Positions 25,764 through 36,536 of a stretch of DNA of 64,000 nucleotides are shown piece by piece. Under the pieces are notes generated by a model that saw nothing but the letters and a program-made list of their open reading frames with translations, was not told the DNA's origin and did not search any database. A program made the translations under genes and the position numbers. Position 1 is the first letter of the stretch. Every line of letters starts with the position of its first letter. The stretch is from NCBI RefSeq assembly GCF_040419245.1, contig NZ_JAZHOH010000001.1, positions 186,001 to 250,000 of the forward strand. The letters are read 5' to 3'. The DNA is from Ewingella sp. CoE-038-23. GTDB lineage: Bacteria; Pseudomonadota; Gammaproteobacteria; Enterobacterales; Enterobacteriaceae.

Positions 25764-26975
25764 TTACACCTTCTGGCACGCCGCCGCAGTAAAGATAACG
25801 TCGGTGGAGGAGTTCAGCGCGGTTTCTGCCGAGTCCTGAATGATGCCGATGATAAAGCCGACGGCGACCACCTGCATGGCGATGTCATTGGGAATGCCAA
25901 ACAGGCTACAGGCCATGGGGATCAGCAGCAGCGAGCCGCCCGCCACGCCAGAGGCACCGCAGGCGCAGACCGCCGCCATCACGCTGAGCAGCAGCGCGGT
26001 GAGGATATCTACTTCAATGCCCAGCGTGGTAACCGCCGCCAGCGTCAGCACGGTGATGGTGATGGCGGCACCCGCCATGTTGATGGTTGCGCCAAGAGGA
26101 ATAGAGACGGAGTAGGTGTCTTCATCCAACCCCAGTTTGCGGCACAGATTCATGTTCACCGGAATGTTGGCGGCCGAACTGCGGGTGAAGAAGGCGGTGA
26201 CGCCGCTCTCGCGCAGGCAGGCGAAGACCAGTGGATAAGGATTGCGGCGGGTTTTTACGAATACAATCAGCGGGTTGAAGACCAGAGCGACCAGCAGCAT
26301 ACAGCCCACCAGCACCACCAGCAGGTGCGCGTAGTCATACAGCGCGCCAAAGCCGCTGGTGGCGAGGGTTTCTGCCACCAAGCCAAAGATACCCAGCGGC
26401 GCAAAGCGAATCACCACGCGAACGATTTTCGTCACGGCTTCAGACACATCGCTAATCATCGTCTTACTGGTGTCAGCCGCGTGGCGCATAGCCAGCCCCA
26501 GACCAATGGCCCAAGCCAGAATGCCAATATAGTTGGCATCAATCAGTGCGCGGAACGGGTTCGACACGATGCTCATGATCAGCCCTTTCAGCACGTCGAC
26601 AATGCCGCCCGGCGGGGTGATGGCGACATCGGCGATTTTCAGATCCAGTGTAGAAGGGAACATAAAACTGACCACCACGGCGATCAGCGCCGCCGAGAAA
26701 GTCCCGAAAAGGTAGAGAAACAGGATAGGGCCAAGCACGGTTTTACGGCCCAGCGGGTGGTTCATGATCGAGGCAGTCACCAGTACCAATACCAGCAGCG
26801 GCGCGACGGCTTTTAATGCGCCGACGAACAAACTGCCGAGCAGCCCGACGGAGGTTGCAGCTGCCGGGGCAAGCCACGCCAGAGCAATACCAGCCAGCAG
26901 GCCGAAGAGGATTTGTTTAACCAAACTTGCGTGCAGGATACGTTGAAACAGCGATGGTGTTGATTGTTTTTGCAT
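25764..26975 (-). CDS. sstT: Serine/threonine:Na+ symporter SstT
   Basis: 403-residue DAACS-family membrane transporter taking up serine and threonine with Na+. Hallmarks: [53 protein letters not shown] and the end [12 protein letters not shown]. About nine to ten hydrophobic segments are visible. The ATG at 26975 has AAGGA eight bases upstream and matches the E. coli start; an upstream start at 27008 is unlikely. About 11 residues shorter than E. coli SstT at the C terminus. Confidence 0.96.
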   Translation of the reverse strand: MQKQSTPSLFQRILHASLVKQILFGLLAGIALAWLAPAAATSVGLLGSLFVGALKAVAPLLVLVLVTASIMNHPLGRKTVLGPILFLYLFGTFSAALIAVVVSFMFPSTLDLKIADVAITPPGGIVDVLKGLIMSIVSNPFRALIDANYIGILAWAIGLGLAMRHAADTSKTMISDVSEAVTKIVRVVIRFAPLGIFGLVAETLATSGFGALYDYAHLLVVLVGCMLLVALVFNPLIVFVKTRRNPYPLVFACLRESGVTAFFTRSSAANIPVNMNLCRKLGLDEDTYSVSIPLGATINMAGAAITITVLTLAAVTTLGIEVDILTALLLSVMAAVCACGASGVAGGSLLLIPMACSLFGIPNDIAMQVVAVGFIIGIIQDSAETALNSSTDVIFTAAACQKV

Positions 26976-27040
26976 GTTGTTTTCCTTGTAGTGTTGCACC
27001 TTTCCCAATCCTGAGAGGTGGCCTAGCAGAATCTAGCTTA

Positions 27041-27072
27041 AAAAATAACGGGCACTTCGTGGTGCCCGTTTT
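27041..27072. terminator. Terminator of alx
   Basis: Nine-bp stem (27047-27055 with 27062-27070) with a TTCGTG loop. On the minus strand ATTTTT follows, as expected for ending alx; on the plus strand TTTT follows as well. Confidence 0.85.
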
Positions 27073-27100
27073 GGCTTCTCATATTGCGAGCTATGCCCGC

Positions 27101-28072
27101 TTATTTTTCTAATTTTGCGCGGTCAGTTCGATGATTGACCCAAGTATTGATCAGCAGCGTCGTTACCAAAATGATCGCGATCACGCCAAGCGATACGCCG
27201 ACCGGAATATGGAACACATCGAGCAGCAGCATCTTGATACCGATGAAAATCAGAATCACCGCCAGACCGTATTTCAGCATCGAGAAACGTTCCGCCACGC
27301 CAGCCAGCAAGAAGTACATGGCGCGCAGGCCGAGGATGGCAAACAGGTTGGAGGTCAGCACAATGAACGGGTCAGTGGTCACGGCAAAGATAGCCGGAAT
27401 ACTGTCTACCGCGAAAATCACGTCGCTGAGTTCCACCATAATCAACACCAGCAGCAGCGGCGTGGCGAACAGCAGGCCGTTGCGACGCACGAAGAACTTC
27501 TCGCCGTGCAGCTCATCGGTCATGCGCATTTTACTGCGCAGCCAGCGAATCATCGGCTTCTCGCCAATCTCGCCATCATCCTCTTTCGCCAGCGCCATCT
27601 TGATGCCGGTAAACAGCAGGAATGCGCCGAAGACGTAGAGGATCCAGCTGAACTGCCCGACTAACCAGCTGCCCGCGAAAATCATCCCGGTGCGCAGCAC
27701 TATCGCGCCCAGCACGCCGTAGACCAGCACGCGGCGCTGAAGGTTTGCTGGAACAGAGAAGTAGCTGAACAGGATCAGCCAGACGAAGACGTTATCCACC
27801 GCCAGCGCTTTTTCCAGCAGATAGCCGGTAAGGAACATCAGCGCCTGTTTGTCCGCCACTTCGCGGCCAAACTCGCCGTTCAGATACCACCAGAAGCCGT
27901 AGTTAAACAGCAGCGACAGGCCAATCCACACCAGCGACCACATCGCGGCACTTTTCATGGTCATCACCTGCGCGCCTTTGCGTCCCTGTAAGAACAGATC
28001 CACGGCGAGCATGATAACCACGACGACGGCAAAACTGCCCCAGAGCATCGGGTTGCCTACGGAATTCATCAT
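27101..28072 (-). CDS. alx: TerC-family inner-membrane protein Alx (Mn2+ homeostasis)
   Basis: 323-residue TerC-family membrane protein with about nine transmembrane segments. Conserved [18 protein letters not shown] and [29 protein letters not shown] carry the acidic residues thought to handle metal ions. E. coli Alx is linked to Mn2+ export/homeostasis and alkaline induction through its riboswitch leader, and the same leader type lies upstream here. Two ATG codons (28072 and 28069) follow GAGG at eight bases. Confidence 0.96.
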   Translation of the reverse strand: MMNSVGNPMLWGSFAVVVVIMLAVDLFLQGRKGAQVMTMKSAAMWSLVWIGLSLLFNYGFWWYLNGEFGREVADKQALMFLTGYLLEKALAVDNVFVWLILFSYFSVPANLQRRVLVYGVLGAIVLRTGMIFAGSWLVGQFSWILYVFGAFLLFTGIKMALAKEDDGEIGEKPMIRWLRSKMRMTDELHGEKFFVRRNGLLFATPLLLVLIMVELSDVIFAVDSIPAIFAVTTDPFIVLTSNLFAILGLRAMYFLLAGVAERFSMLKYGLAVILIFIGIKMLLLDVFHIPVGVSLGVIAIILVTTLLINTWVNHRTDRAKLEK

Positions 28073-28095
28073 TCTGTTATCCTCGAAAAAACATC

Positions 28096-28129
28096 AAAAA
28101 AAAACGGCCACGTCAGAAGACGTTAGCCG
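28096..28129 (-). terminator. Riboswitch-linked terminator before alx
   Basis: On the minus strand a stem with arms CGGCTAACGTC and GACGTGGCCG (small internal loop) and a TTCT loop is followed by nine T. It lies between the aptamer and the alx start, so it can act as the expression platform for premature termination. Confidence 0.8.
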
Positions 28130-28146
28130 CTCTTATTGAGCTATAA

Positions 28147-28382
28147 GCAAACCTCGCCTGACGGCAAGGTCTCACTTACAACCCATATGCTTCACTGCCA
28201 AATTGCGGCGAAAAACGCGCAACTTGAATCAATTCACATAGATGCTATTCATTCGATGAATATTTTGAATTAAATAAATAGCTGGATTGCCCGGAAACCG
28301 GGTGGCTGAGACGTGCGCTGCGACAGCGCGGGTCCAGACACCGTAATGACGATTATCCGACGAAGAAGTTACTCCCCTTTGC
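28147..28382 (-). ncRNA. yybP-ykoY (Mn2+) riboswitch of alx
   Basis: Minus-strand leader with the yybP-ykoY conserved elements: GGGGAGTAAC near the 5' end (28370-28377 region) and GAGACCTTGCC near the 3' end (28163-28173), closed by a GCAAA/TTTGC pairing (28378-28382 with 28147-28151). The segment is about 236 nt because of a long middle arm containing CCCGGTTTCCGGG. This class senses Mn2+, and in E. coli the alx leader also answers to high pH. A terminator follows before the alx start. Confidence 0.85.
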
Positions 28383-28389
28383 ATGGCAG

Positions 28390-28418
28390 AAAGTAATCCA
28401 AGACGTGTCTAAAGTCAA
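28390..28418 (-). promoter_or_regulatory. alx promoter
   Basis: TTGACT (28413-28418), a 17-base spacer and TACTTT (28390-28395) on the minus strand. The predicted start of transcription, about 28383, falls exactly at the first base pair of the aptamer, which supports both calls. Confidence 0.6.
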
Positions 28419-28442
28419 ACATTCTGACACATTATGAAATAT

Positions 28443-29189
28443 TCAGCCTGCCAGTGCATTACGCTTGCCGAGCGCCGCAACAAACGACAGCAACAGCCCC
28501 TGAGCCAGCGGCGTATCACTGAGTTGCTGCAATTTCTCAGCATAGTTGACGTTATCCTCAAACGCCTGCGCGTCCAGCCATTCCAGATAGGTTTTCATCA
28601 CAGAACCCGAGAATTCAGGATGGAACTGCGTGCTGATGGCGTTCGGGCCGTAACGCAGGATCTGGTGTGGGTCGACGGAGGAGCGCGCCAGCACCGTGGC
28701 GCAGGCGGGTGGGGTGATCACGGCTTGCAGATGTATAAGGTTTGCCGCGAAGCGAGCGGGCAGGTGCGACAACAGCGGGTCGAGATGGCCGCTCGGCGTG
28801 AGTTCGATGTCCAAAGTACCGACTTCAATACCTTGCGCCAGATAATCCACTTCGCCGCCCAATGCATAGGCCATCAGCTGATGCCCGTAGCAAGCGCCAA
28901 ACAGCGGCAGCTCTTGCAGCATCGCCAGACGCACCCAGTCGGCGGCGGCTTCGCTCCAGTCCAGATGCTCAGTCACCATGCTGCGCGAGCCGGTGATGAT
29001 GGCGCCGCAGTAGTTTTCCGGCGGCAGGGGGCGTTCGCCCGCCTGCAGATCGACAATTTGCAGCTGCTGGGGATTGATGTCCCCCTGACGCAGGAACATC
29101 TGCGGGAAATTGCCGTGGACGTCCTGAATCGGCCCTGGTGCGTGGCCGGTTTGTAAAATCAGCAATGGCTTCAGATTGGCTGCGCTCAT
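28443..29189 (-). CDS. Class I glutamine amidotransferase domain protein
   Basis: 248-residue stand-alone GATase of the GuaA-like type. Nucleophile motif GACYGHQLMAYALGG and the His-Glu pair in QFHPEFSG make a complete triad. Similar enteric proteins are annotated only as glutamine amidotransferases (YfeJ-like); the acceptor is unknown. The ATG at 29189 has GGGAG about seven bases upstream; a frame from 29201 is less likely. It follows ygjR in the same direction after a 23-base gap and may share its mRNA. Confidence 0.85.
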   Translation of the reverse strand: MSAANLKPLLILQTGHAPGPIQDVHGNFPQMFLRQGDINPQQLQIVDLQAGERPLPPENYCGAIITGSRSMVTEHLDWSEAAADWVRLAMLQELPLFGACYGHQLMAYALGGEVDYLAQGIEVGTLDIELTPSGHLDPLLSHLPARFAANLIHLQAVITPPACATVLARSSVDPHQILRYGPNAISTQFHPEFSGSVMKTYLEWLDAQAFEDNVNYAEKLQQLSDTPLAQGLLLSFVAALGKRNALAG

Positions 29190-29212
29190 CTCAACTCCCA
29201 CTCACATGTCGT

Positions 29213-30193
29213 CTATTTATCTGCCGGGAAAACCACGCCGGTCTGGCGGCGGATTTCGGTGAGCAGCTTGGCGGTAATACGCGAAACTTCCAGCCCCGGA
29301 TGGCCTACGAACTGGTTATCGACCAGCAGCGCAAAAGTTTCAGCCTCATACAGCATGGTGTTGATGTGCTGTGGTTGGGTGAGATCTAACTTTTGGCTGC
29401 CGCGAGGCGTCAGGCTAAGTGTCTGGCATTCGGAGATTTTCTCCATCTGCAAGGTGCCTTCTTCTCCTTGGATCTCACTGGCAAGATGGGAGTCAGCGAT
29501 TTTCGAATGGTTAATCACCACCTCGAAATCATCGGCATATTGCAGCACCACGGTGCCCTGACCATCGACGCCGCTTTCCAGCAGAGTGGCAGAGGCTTGA
29601 ACTGAAAGAGGTTCGCCAAACAGGGAAACCGTGCTCGCCAGACAGTAATAGCCAATGTCCATAATCGACCCATTGGAGAAGGCCGGATTGAAGGTGTTTG
29701 GGTTCTCGCCCGCCAGATAACGCGGGTAGCGCGACGAATATTGGCAGTAGTTGAAAATGGCTTTGCGCAGCTTACCAATGCGATTTAGCGCGCCTTTCAT
29801 ATGCAGGAAATTCGGCAGATAGGCGGTTTTAAAGGCTTCGAACAGCACCACGTTGTTTTCGGTGGCGTAGGCAATCATCTCTTCGGCCTGTTGTAGATTC
29901 GACGACAGCGGCTTTTCGCAAATGACGTGCTTTTTATGGCGCAGGAACAGCAAAGATTGCTGGCAGTGCATCGAATTCGGGCTGGCGATATACACCGCGT
30001 CGAGTTCGTCCGAGGCGGCGAGGGCGTCGAGCGAGTCGAAATAGTGCTCCACCGGATAATCGTGACCAAAGGCTTTAGCACCTTCGAGCGTGCGGGAATA
30101 GATCGCAGTGAGCTTCATTTTGCCACTCTCATGAGCGGCATCGATAAAGCGCTGGGTGATCCAGTTAGTTCCAATTACTGCAAAACGAATCAT
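29213..30193 (-). CDS. ygjR: Gfo/Idh/MocA-family oxidoreductase YgjR
   Basis: 326-residue NAD(P)-dependent oxidoreductase: N-terminal Rossmann domain IRFAVIGTNWITQRF, then AVYIASPNSMHCQQS and VICEKPLSSN (the family's EKP motif), followed by the C-terminal alpha/beta domain. It matches E. coli YgjR closely; the substrate, probably a sugar derivative, is unknown. The ATG at 30193 has GGAG five bases upstream and is preferred to 30214. Confidence 0.93.
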   Translation of the reverse strand: MIRFAVIGTNWITQRFIDAAHESGKMKLTAIYSRTLEGAKAFGHDYPVEHYFDSLDALAASDELDAVYIASPNSMHCQQSLLFLRHKKHVICEKPLSSNLQQAEEMIAYATENNVVLFEAFKTAYLPNFLHMKGALNRIGKLRKAIFNYCQYSSRYPRYLAGENPNTFNPAFSNGSIMDIGYYCLASTVSLFGEPLSVQASATLLESGVDGQGTVVLQYADDFEVVINHSKIADSHLASEIQGEEGTLQMEKISECQTLSLTPRGSQKLDLTQPQHINTMLYEAETFALLVDNQFVGHPGLEVSRITAKLLTEIRRQTGVVFPADK

Positions 30194-30305
30194 GGTTGCT
30201 CCAATCCCCTTCATCCTTCGAACTGCCTCGGCGTTATTTGCCTTGATGCAATCCGAATGATTTTGGGTAGGTATGGTGTATTTTGAGAAACACGCACCAT
30301 CAGTA

Positions 30306-30812
30306 TCACTGATAAAGTTTCCCGAATAACTCCAGATGCGTCAGGTACATGCGTGTGTCGAATTCTAGCTGATGGTAGTCGGGCGCCATATGACAGCAAA
30401 GGCTATAAAATGCCTTATTGTGATCTTTCTCTTTAAGGTGCGCTAACTCGTGCACCACGATCATTTTCAAAAAGGCTTCCGGCGCGGTTTTGAATACCGT
30501 CGCCACGCGGATCTCAGCCTTGGCCTTCAACTTTCCGCCCTGAATCCGCGAAATGGCCGTGTGCAGGCCGAGCGCGTGCTTCATGACGTGAATTTTATTG
30601 TCATAGGCGACTTTGCTCAGCGGCGACGAGCTGCGCAAATATTGATTCTTGAGGTCCAGCGTAAACTGATACAGCGACTTGTCGGTGGTGAGTTCGTGCG
30701 GTTGCGGATAGCGCGACAGCAAAACTTGCCCCAGACGCTGCTGGTCAATCAATTGGCGTACCTGAGCCTGTAGCGACTCGGGATAACCTTGTAGATAGGT
30801 CAATTCAGGCAT
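30306..30812 (-). CDS. ygjP: YgjP-family metal-dependent protein (WLM/M48-like)
   Basis: 168-residue COG1451 protein with a zincin-type motif HELAHLKEKDHNKAFYSLCC (HExxH-x8-H pattern). It matches E. coli YgjP almost throughout, including YDNKIHVMKHALGLHTAISRIQGGKLKAKAEIRVATVF. Proteolytic function is predicted from the motif only. Divergent from rlmG across 138 bp. Confidence 0.93.
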   Translation of the reverse strand: MPELTYLQGYPESLQAQVRQLIDQQRLGQVLLSRYPQPHELTTDKSLYQFTLDLKNQYLRSSSPLSKVAYDNKIHVMKHALGLHTAISRIQGGKLKAKAEIRVATVFKTAPEAFLKMIVVHELAHLKEKDHNKAFYSLCCHMAPDYHQLEFDTRMYLTHLELFGKLYQ

Positions 30813-30950
30813 AACTGTTTGCTTTAGCTCTCATTGATCCAAAAAGAGTGCCGCAAGGGCGGCAGATAAAGCCTTTTTAACTGAAAAAACATTTTACTGA
30901 TAGCCCAATTTAAGGGATAAACAGCGCAAATTGAATAATGAGGAGGGCCA

Positions 30951-32102
30951 ATGAGCCAATTCGAACTCGAACAAGGTGATCAACTGCTGCAACTGGAACT
31001 GGAACGTTACCCGCAAGATGAGGCGGCGACGCAGTTGCAGGCATGGGAAGCTGCGGACGAATATCTGCTGCAAACCCTGACCACCGACGCGCTCAATGGC
31101 CGTCCTGTCCTGATCTTTAACGACGCTTTCGGCACGCTGGCTTGCGCGCTGCAACAGTTCGAACCGACCAGCATCAGCGACTCCTTTATGAGTCAGCTGG
31201 CGACGCGCCACAACCTGCGTTTGAACCATTTCGACGAAAGCCGCGTCGCCCAGCAAAGCAGTCTGGTTCCGCTGCCAATCAATCCTGGCCTGGTGGTTAT
31301 CAAGATACCAAAAACTTTGGCTCTGCTGGAGCAACAGCTGATTGCCCTGCGCGAAGTGGTGACGCCGGACACGCAGATTATCGCCGGTGCCAAGGCGCGT
31401 GACATCCACACCTCCACGCTACAGCTGTTCGAGAAGATTCTTGGTCCGACTAAAACCACGCTGGCGTGGAAGAAGGCTCGCCTGATTCACTGCCAGCCGA
31501 CTTTGCCTGCGCAAGCCGCCGAGCCTGTTACCACCGAATGGGCGCTGGATGACAGCGAATTTCGCATCACCAACCATGCCAACGTGTTCTCGCGCACCGG
31601 GCTGGATATTGGCGCGCGCTTCTTCATGCAACATTTGCCGGAAGGCATTGAAGGGCGGATTGCTGATTTAGGCTGTGGCAATGGCGTGATCGGCATGACC
31701 GCGCTGGCGCTGAATCCAGATGCAGAGATGCTGTTTGTCGATGAGTCATACATGGCGGTGGAGTCGAGTAAGCTGAATGTCGAAAACAACCTGCCGGAAG
31801 ATATCAGCCGCTGTCAGTTTGAAGTGAATAACATGCTGGCCGGCGTTGAGCGCGAAAGCCTGCACGCCGTGCTGTGCAACCCGCCATTCCACCAGGGTAC
31901 GGTGATCAGCGATGACACCGCGTGGCGCATGTTCTGCGACGCTAAGCGCTGCCTGCAAACCGGCGGCGAGCTGCGCATCGTCGGTAACCGTCATCTGGAC
32001 TACTACCAGAAGCTGCGCCGCCTGTTCGGCAACTGCACCACCATCGCCACCAATCAGAAATTCGTTATTCTGCGCGCGGTGAAGTCGGCGGCTAGAGGGT
32101 AG
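30951..32102 (+). CDS. rlmG: 23S rRNA (guanine1835-N2)-methyltransferase RlmG
   Basis: 383-residue methyltransferase modifying G1835 of 23S rRNA with S-adenosylmethionine. It has the duplicated RsmC/RlmG layout: an N-terminal inactive half and a C-terminal catalytic half with [16 protein letters not shown] (SAM site) and the catalytic LCNPPFHQG. In E. coli rlmG faces fadH directly; here an extra 1-kb islet sits between them. Confidence 0.97.
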   Translation: MSQFELEQGDQLLQLELERYPQDEAATQLQAWEAADEYLLQTLTTDALNGRPVLIFNDAFGTLACALQQFEPTSISDSFMSQLATRHNLRLNHFDESRVAQQSSLVPLPINPGLVVIKIPKTLALLEQQLIALREVVTPDTQIIAGAKARDIHTSTLQLFEKILGPTKTTLAWKKARLIHCQPTLPAQAAEPVTTEWALDDSEFRITNHANVFSRTGLDIGARFFMQHLPEGIEGRIADLGCGNGVIGMTALALNPDAEMLFVDESYMAVESSKLNVENNLPEDISRCQFEVNNMLAGVERESLHAVLCNPPFHQGTVISDDTAWRMFCDAKRCLQTGGELRIVGNRHLDYYQKLRRLFGNCTTIATNQKFVILRAVKSAARG

Positions 32103-32176
32103 GTTTTTAATTTTTAGAATGCCTTCTTGGTGAATTTCAGGATGAAAGCACTGAGAAGGTGTTTCAGGAGAACGTT

Positions 32177-32908
32177 GTGGGAATTGATGTTTCTGCAAAC
32201 AAGGATGTCACCTTTAATGCCACTCATGAGCACCGTGTCATCACGGCCATCCATTTAAATCCCAAAAAATCCAAAGTGGGGAAGAACCCGCGACTGGATA
32301 TCTTCAATATCTATACCCGTACTAAGCAAGGTGATGACCGCCGCGATGGTAACCCTTTGATTTACGGTTTGAAGAATATGCATGGTTTTACATTGAGCTA
32401 TGCGAGCCTGCTTGAATTCAAACCAACGTTTTCAGCAATTGTTGATAAAACCCTCAACGGTTGGTCCTATCCCTATGTTCTCTCGATGCCGTTCTCTTCA
32501 AGGGTGGCTGAGCAGTTTGCGCGGCGTATAGCGCGAAAACTTGGCGCAGTTCTAATCAATAGTGCTTTCTCCAAAAGAACCGCCTCTGAGATCTTGGCGG
32601 ACTACTATTCTCGCCATGTTGTTCCTAAAAGCAGACATAAGTCTGATGTGAATCGAGTATTAGCAGAACTGGCGAAAGTACCACCCAATACTCTGTTTTC
32701 AATGAAGAAAGTCGAAAACAATATCCGCGAATATTTCCGTCCGCTTAAGTTAAATCCGCATTTCGATTTTGCGCCCTTAGTGGGAGGAACGGTCATTTTA
32801 AGCGATGATTTACTTTCGACAGGAACAACGCTTTTGAATGCGCGAGATGCATTGCTTGAGGTCAAGGTGGCTTGTAACCAAGGGGTCTGTTTGTTGAGTG
32901 ATTTATGA
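32177..32908 (+). CDS. ComF-like orphan phosphoribosyltransferase
   Basis: 243-residue protein not found at this locus in E. coli. The PRPP-binding motif VILSDDLLSTGTTLLNARDALLEV (D210, D211) lies near the C terminus, with only about 25 residues after it, as in ComF-type proteins; upstream PYVLSMPFSSRVAEQFARRIARKLGA resembles the ComF barrel start. The first 95 residues are unrecognised. A GTG start at 32177 is chosen because AGGAG lies six bases before it. The gene is clearly richer in A+T than rlmG or fadH, suggesting transfer. No ComF partner genes are nearby. Function unknown; DNA-uptake or defence roles are guesses. Confidence 0.75.
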   Translation: MGIDVSANKDVTFNATHEHRVITAIHLNPKKSKVGKNPRLDIFNIYTRTKQGDDRRDGNPLIYGLKNMHGFTLSYASLLEFKPTFSAIVDKTLNGWSYPYVLSMPFSSRVAEQFARRIARKLGAVLINSAFSKRTASEILADYYSRHVVPKSRHKSDVNRVLAELAKVPPNTLFSMKKVENNIREYFRPLKLNPHFDFAPLVGGTVILSDDLLSTGTTLLNARDALLEVKVACNQGVCLLSDL

Positions 32909-33057
32909 ACGATGGTTTGCAATTAAGCCATGGCTGCCGTAGACTTCTTTCAGAGCCAACATACGCCCTTGGCTCTTTAAATATGAAGCAACTCGCGAGG
33001 GTTGTGGGTTCGCGCAGGCACTTTAGTGTTGGTCCAGTCGGTAAGCGACAAAATTAA
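32905..33057 (+). CDS. Small hypothetical ORF coupled to the phosphoribosyltransferase
   Basis: 50-codon frame starting MNDGLQLSHGCRRLLS, whose ATG overlaps the preceding stop codon by four bases (ATGA), the usual sign of translational coupling. It has no motif I recognise and is rich in Arg and Ser. It may be a real small protein, or the remnant of a longer second gene of a two-gene module. Nothing else coding is seen before the terminator at 33143. Confidence 0.4.
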   Translation: MNDGLQLSHGCRRLLSEPTYALGSLNMKQLARVVGSRRHFSVGPVGKRQN

Positions 33058-33142
33058 CACTTGATGAATGGCAGCGACATTCTCCAACTGGCAATGTTGT
33101 AAAAATGCATACTGGTGTCTGAAAACAGACTTTCAGTAGATT

Positions 33143-33170
33143 AAAAAGCCGCCGCAAGCGGCTTTTTTTT
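33143..33170. terminator. Bidirectional terminator between the islet and fadH
   Basis: Ten-bp stem AAAAAGCCGC (33143-33152) with GCGGCTTTTT (33158-33167), five-base loop, followed by further T on the plus strand and T-rich sequence on the minus strand. It lies immediately past the fadH stop. Confidence 0.9.
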
Positions 33171-33175
33171 CGCCC

Positions 33176-35565
<2,390 letters not shown>

Positions 35566-35582
35566 GGCTGGTCTAGGCTGGT
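35566..35582 (+). promoter_or_regulatory. Direct repeat GGCTGGT x2 upstream of rpfF
   Basis: GGCTGGT occurs at 35566-35572 and 35576-35582, ten bases apart (one helical turn), about 45 bases before the rpfF start. The helical phasing suggests a protein-binding site. The core CTGGTC of the first copy equals a FadR half-site, but the second half is missing, so the binder is unknown. Confidence 0.35.
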
Positions 35583-35623
35583 GCTGCTTCACCCAACCTA
35601 CCATTCCAACCTGGATATAAACT

Positions 35624-36490
35624 ATGAATCTTATTGACCATACGGCATGCCGTCCATTCACCGAAGCTGGGCATTTATCACAAATAGCGGCCTATTATGA
35701 AGAGGGTCGAAATGTGATGTGGATGATGCTAAAAGCCTTCCCGCGCCCATGTTTTAATCAGCCTTTAATTGAAGACATTATGAAACTGACCTATGCGGCG
35801 AAAGCCTCGGGTCTGCGTTTTGATTTTTGGGTAACCGGATCGCTGGTGCCTAATATGTATAATGTAGGAGGAGATTTAAGCTTTTTTGTTGAGTCCATTC
35901 TCAATAATAAGCGTGAGGCACTGCGCGCCTATGCGCGAGCCTGCATTGACTGCGTACACGCCGCTGCGCGCGGCTTTGACGTAGGCGCCATCAGCCTGTC
36001 GATGATTGAGGGATCGGCGCTGGGTGGCGGTTTTGAGGCCGCGCTGGCGCACCACTATGTCTTAGCGCAAAACACCGCCCGGATGGGATTCCCAGAAATT
36101 GCCTTTAATCTGTTCCCCGGCATGGGCGGTTATTCGCTGGTTTCACGCAAAGCGGGAATGCGTCTGGCGGAGGAGCTGATCTCAACCGGCGAGTCGCACT
36201 CTGCGGAATGGTTTGAAAGCCGGGGGCTGGTGGATGTGGTGTTCCAGCCCGGCGAAGGCTTTATCGCAACCCGTACTTTTATCGATACGATGCGACCAAA
36301 GTTAAACGGCATTCGGGCCATGCTGCGGGCGCGCCAGAGAGTGCTAAAGCTTTCGCGCTCCGAGTTGATGGATATCACGGAAGATTGGGTAGATTCAGCG
36401 TTTACGCTGGAGGAGAAAGATGTGGCGTACATGGAGCGTCTGGTGATGTTGCAAAACCGCCATACGGCTTCTCTGCGTAAATCCGGCTAG
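35624..36490 (+). CDS. rpfF: DSF-family signal synthase RpfF
   Basis: 288-residue crotonase-fold enzyme that makes cis-2-unsaturated fatty acid signals (DSF/BDSF) from acyl-ACP, acting as both thioesterase and dehydratase. The two catalytic glutamates are visible: E138 in ALGGGFEAAL and E158 in MGFPEIAFNLFPGMGGYS, spaced 20 apart as E141 and E161 in Xanthomonas RpfF. The length matches the family, and GGAT lies seven bases before the ATG. It converges with rpfR (46-base gap), the same pairing as in Cronobacter and Burkholderia. E. coli K-12 lacks rpfF. Confidence 0.93.
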   Translation: MNLIDHTACRPFTEAGHLSQIAAYYEEGRNVMWMMLKAFPRPCFNQPLIEDIMKLTYAAKASGLRFDFWVTGSLVPNMYNVGGDLSFFVESILNNKREALRAYARACIDCVHAAARGFDVGAISLSMIEGSALGGGFEAALAHHYVLAQNTARMGFPEIAFNLFPGMGGYSLVSRKAGMRLAEELISTGESHSAEWFESRGLVDVVFQPGEGFIATRTFIDTMRPKLNGIRAMLRARQRVLKLSRSELMDITEDWVDSAFTLEEKDVAYMERLVMLQNRHTASLRKSG

Positions 36491-36536
36491 TCTGCTCATG
36501 ATTGTCGTTAGCGCTGCCAGACGCCGTGACTGACGA

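Noticed and set aside
36491..36536. Terminator between rpfF and rpfR
   Set aside because: Some self-complementarity is seen, but no stable stem followed by T on either strand.
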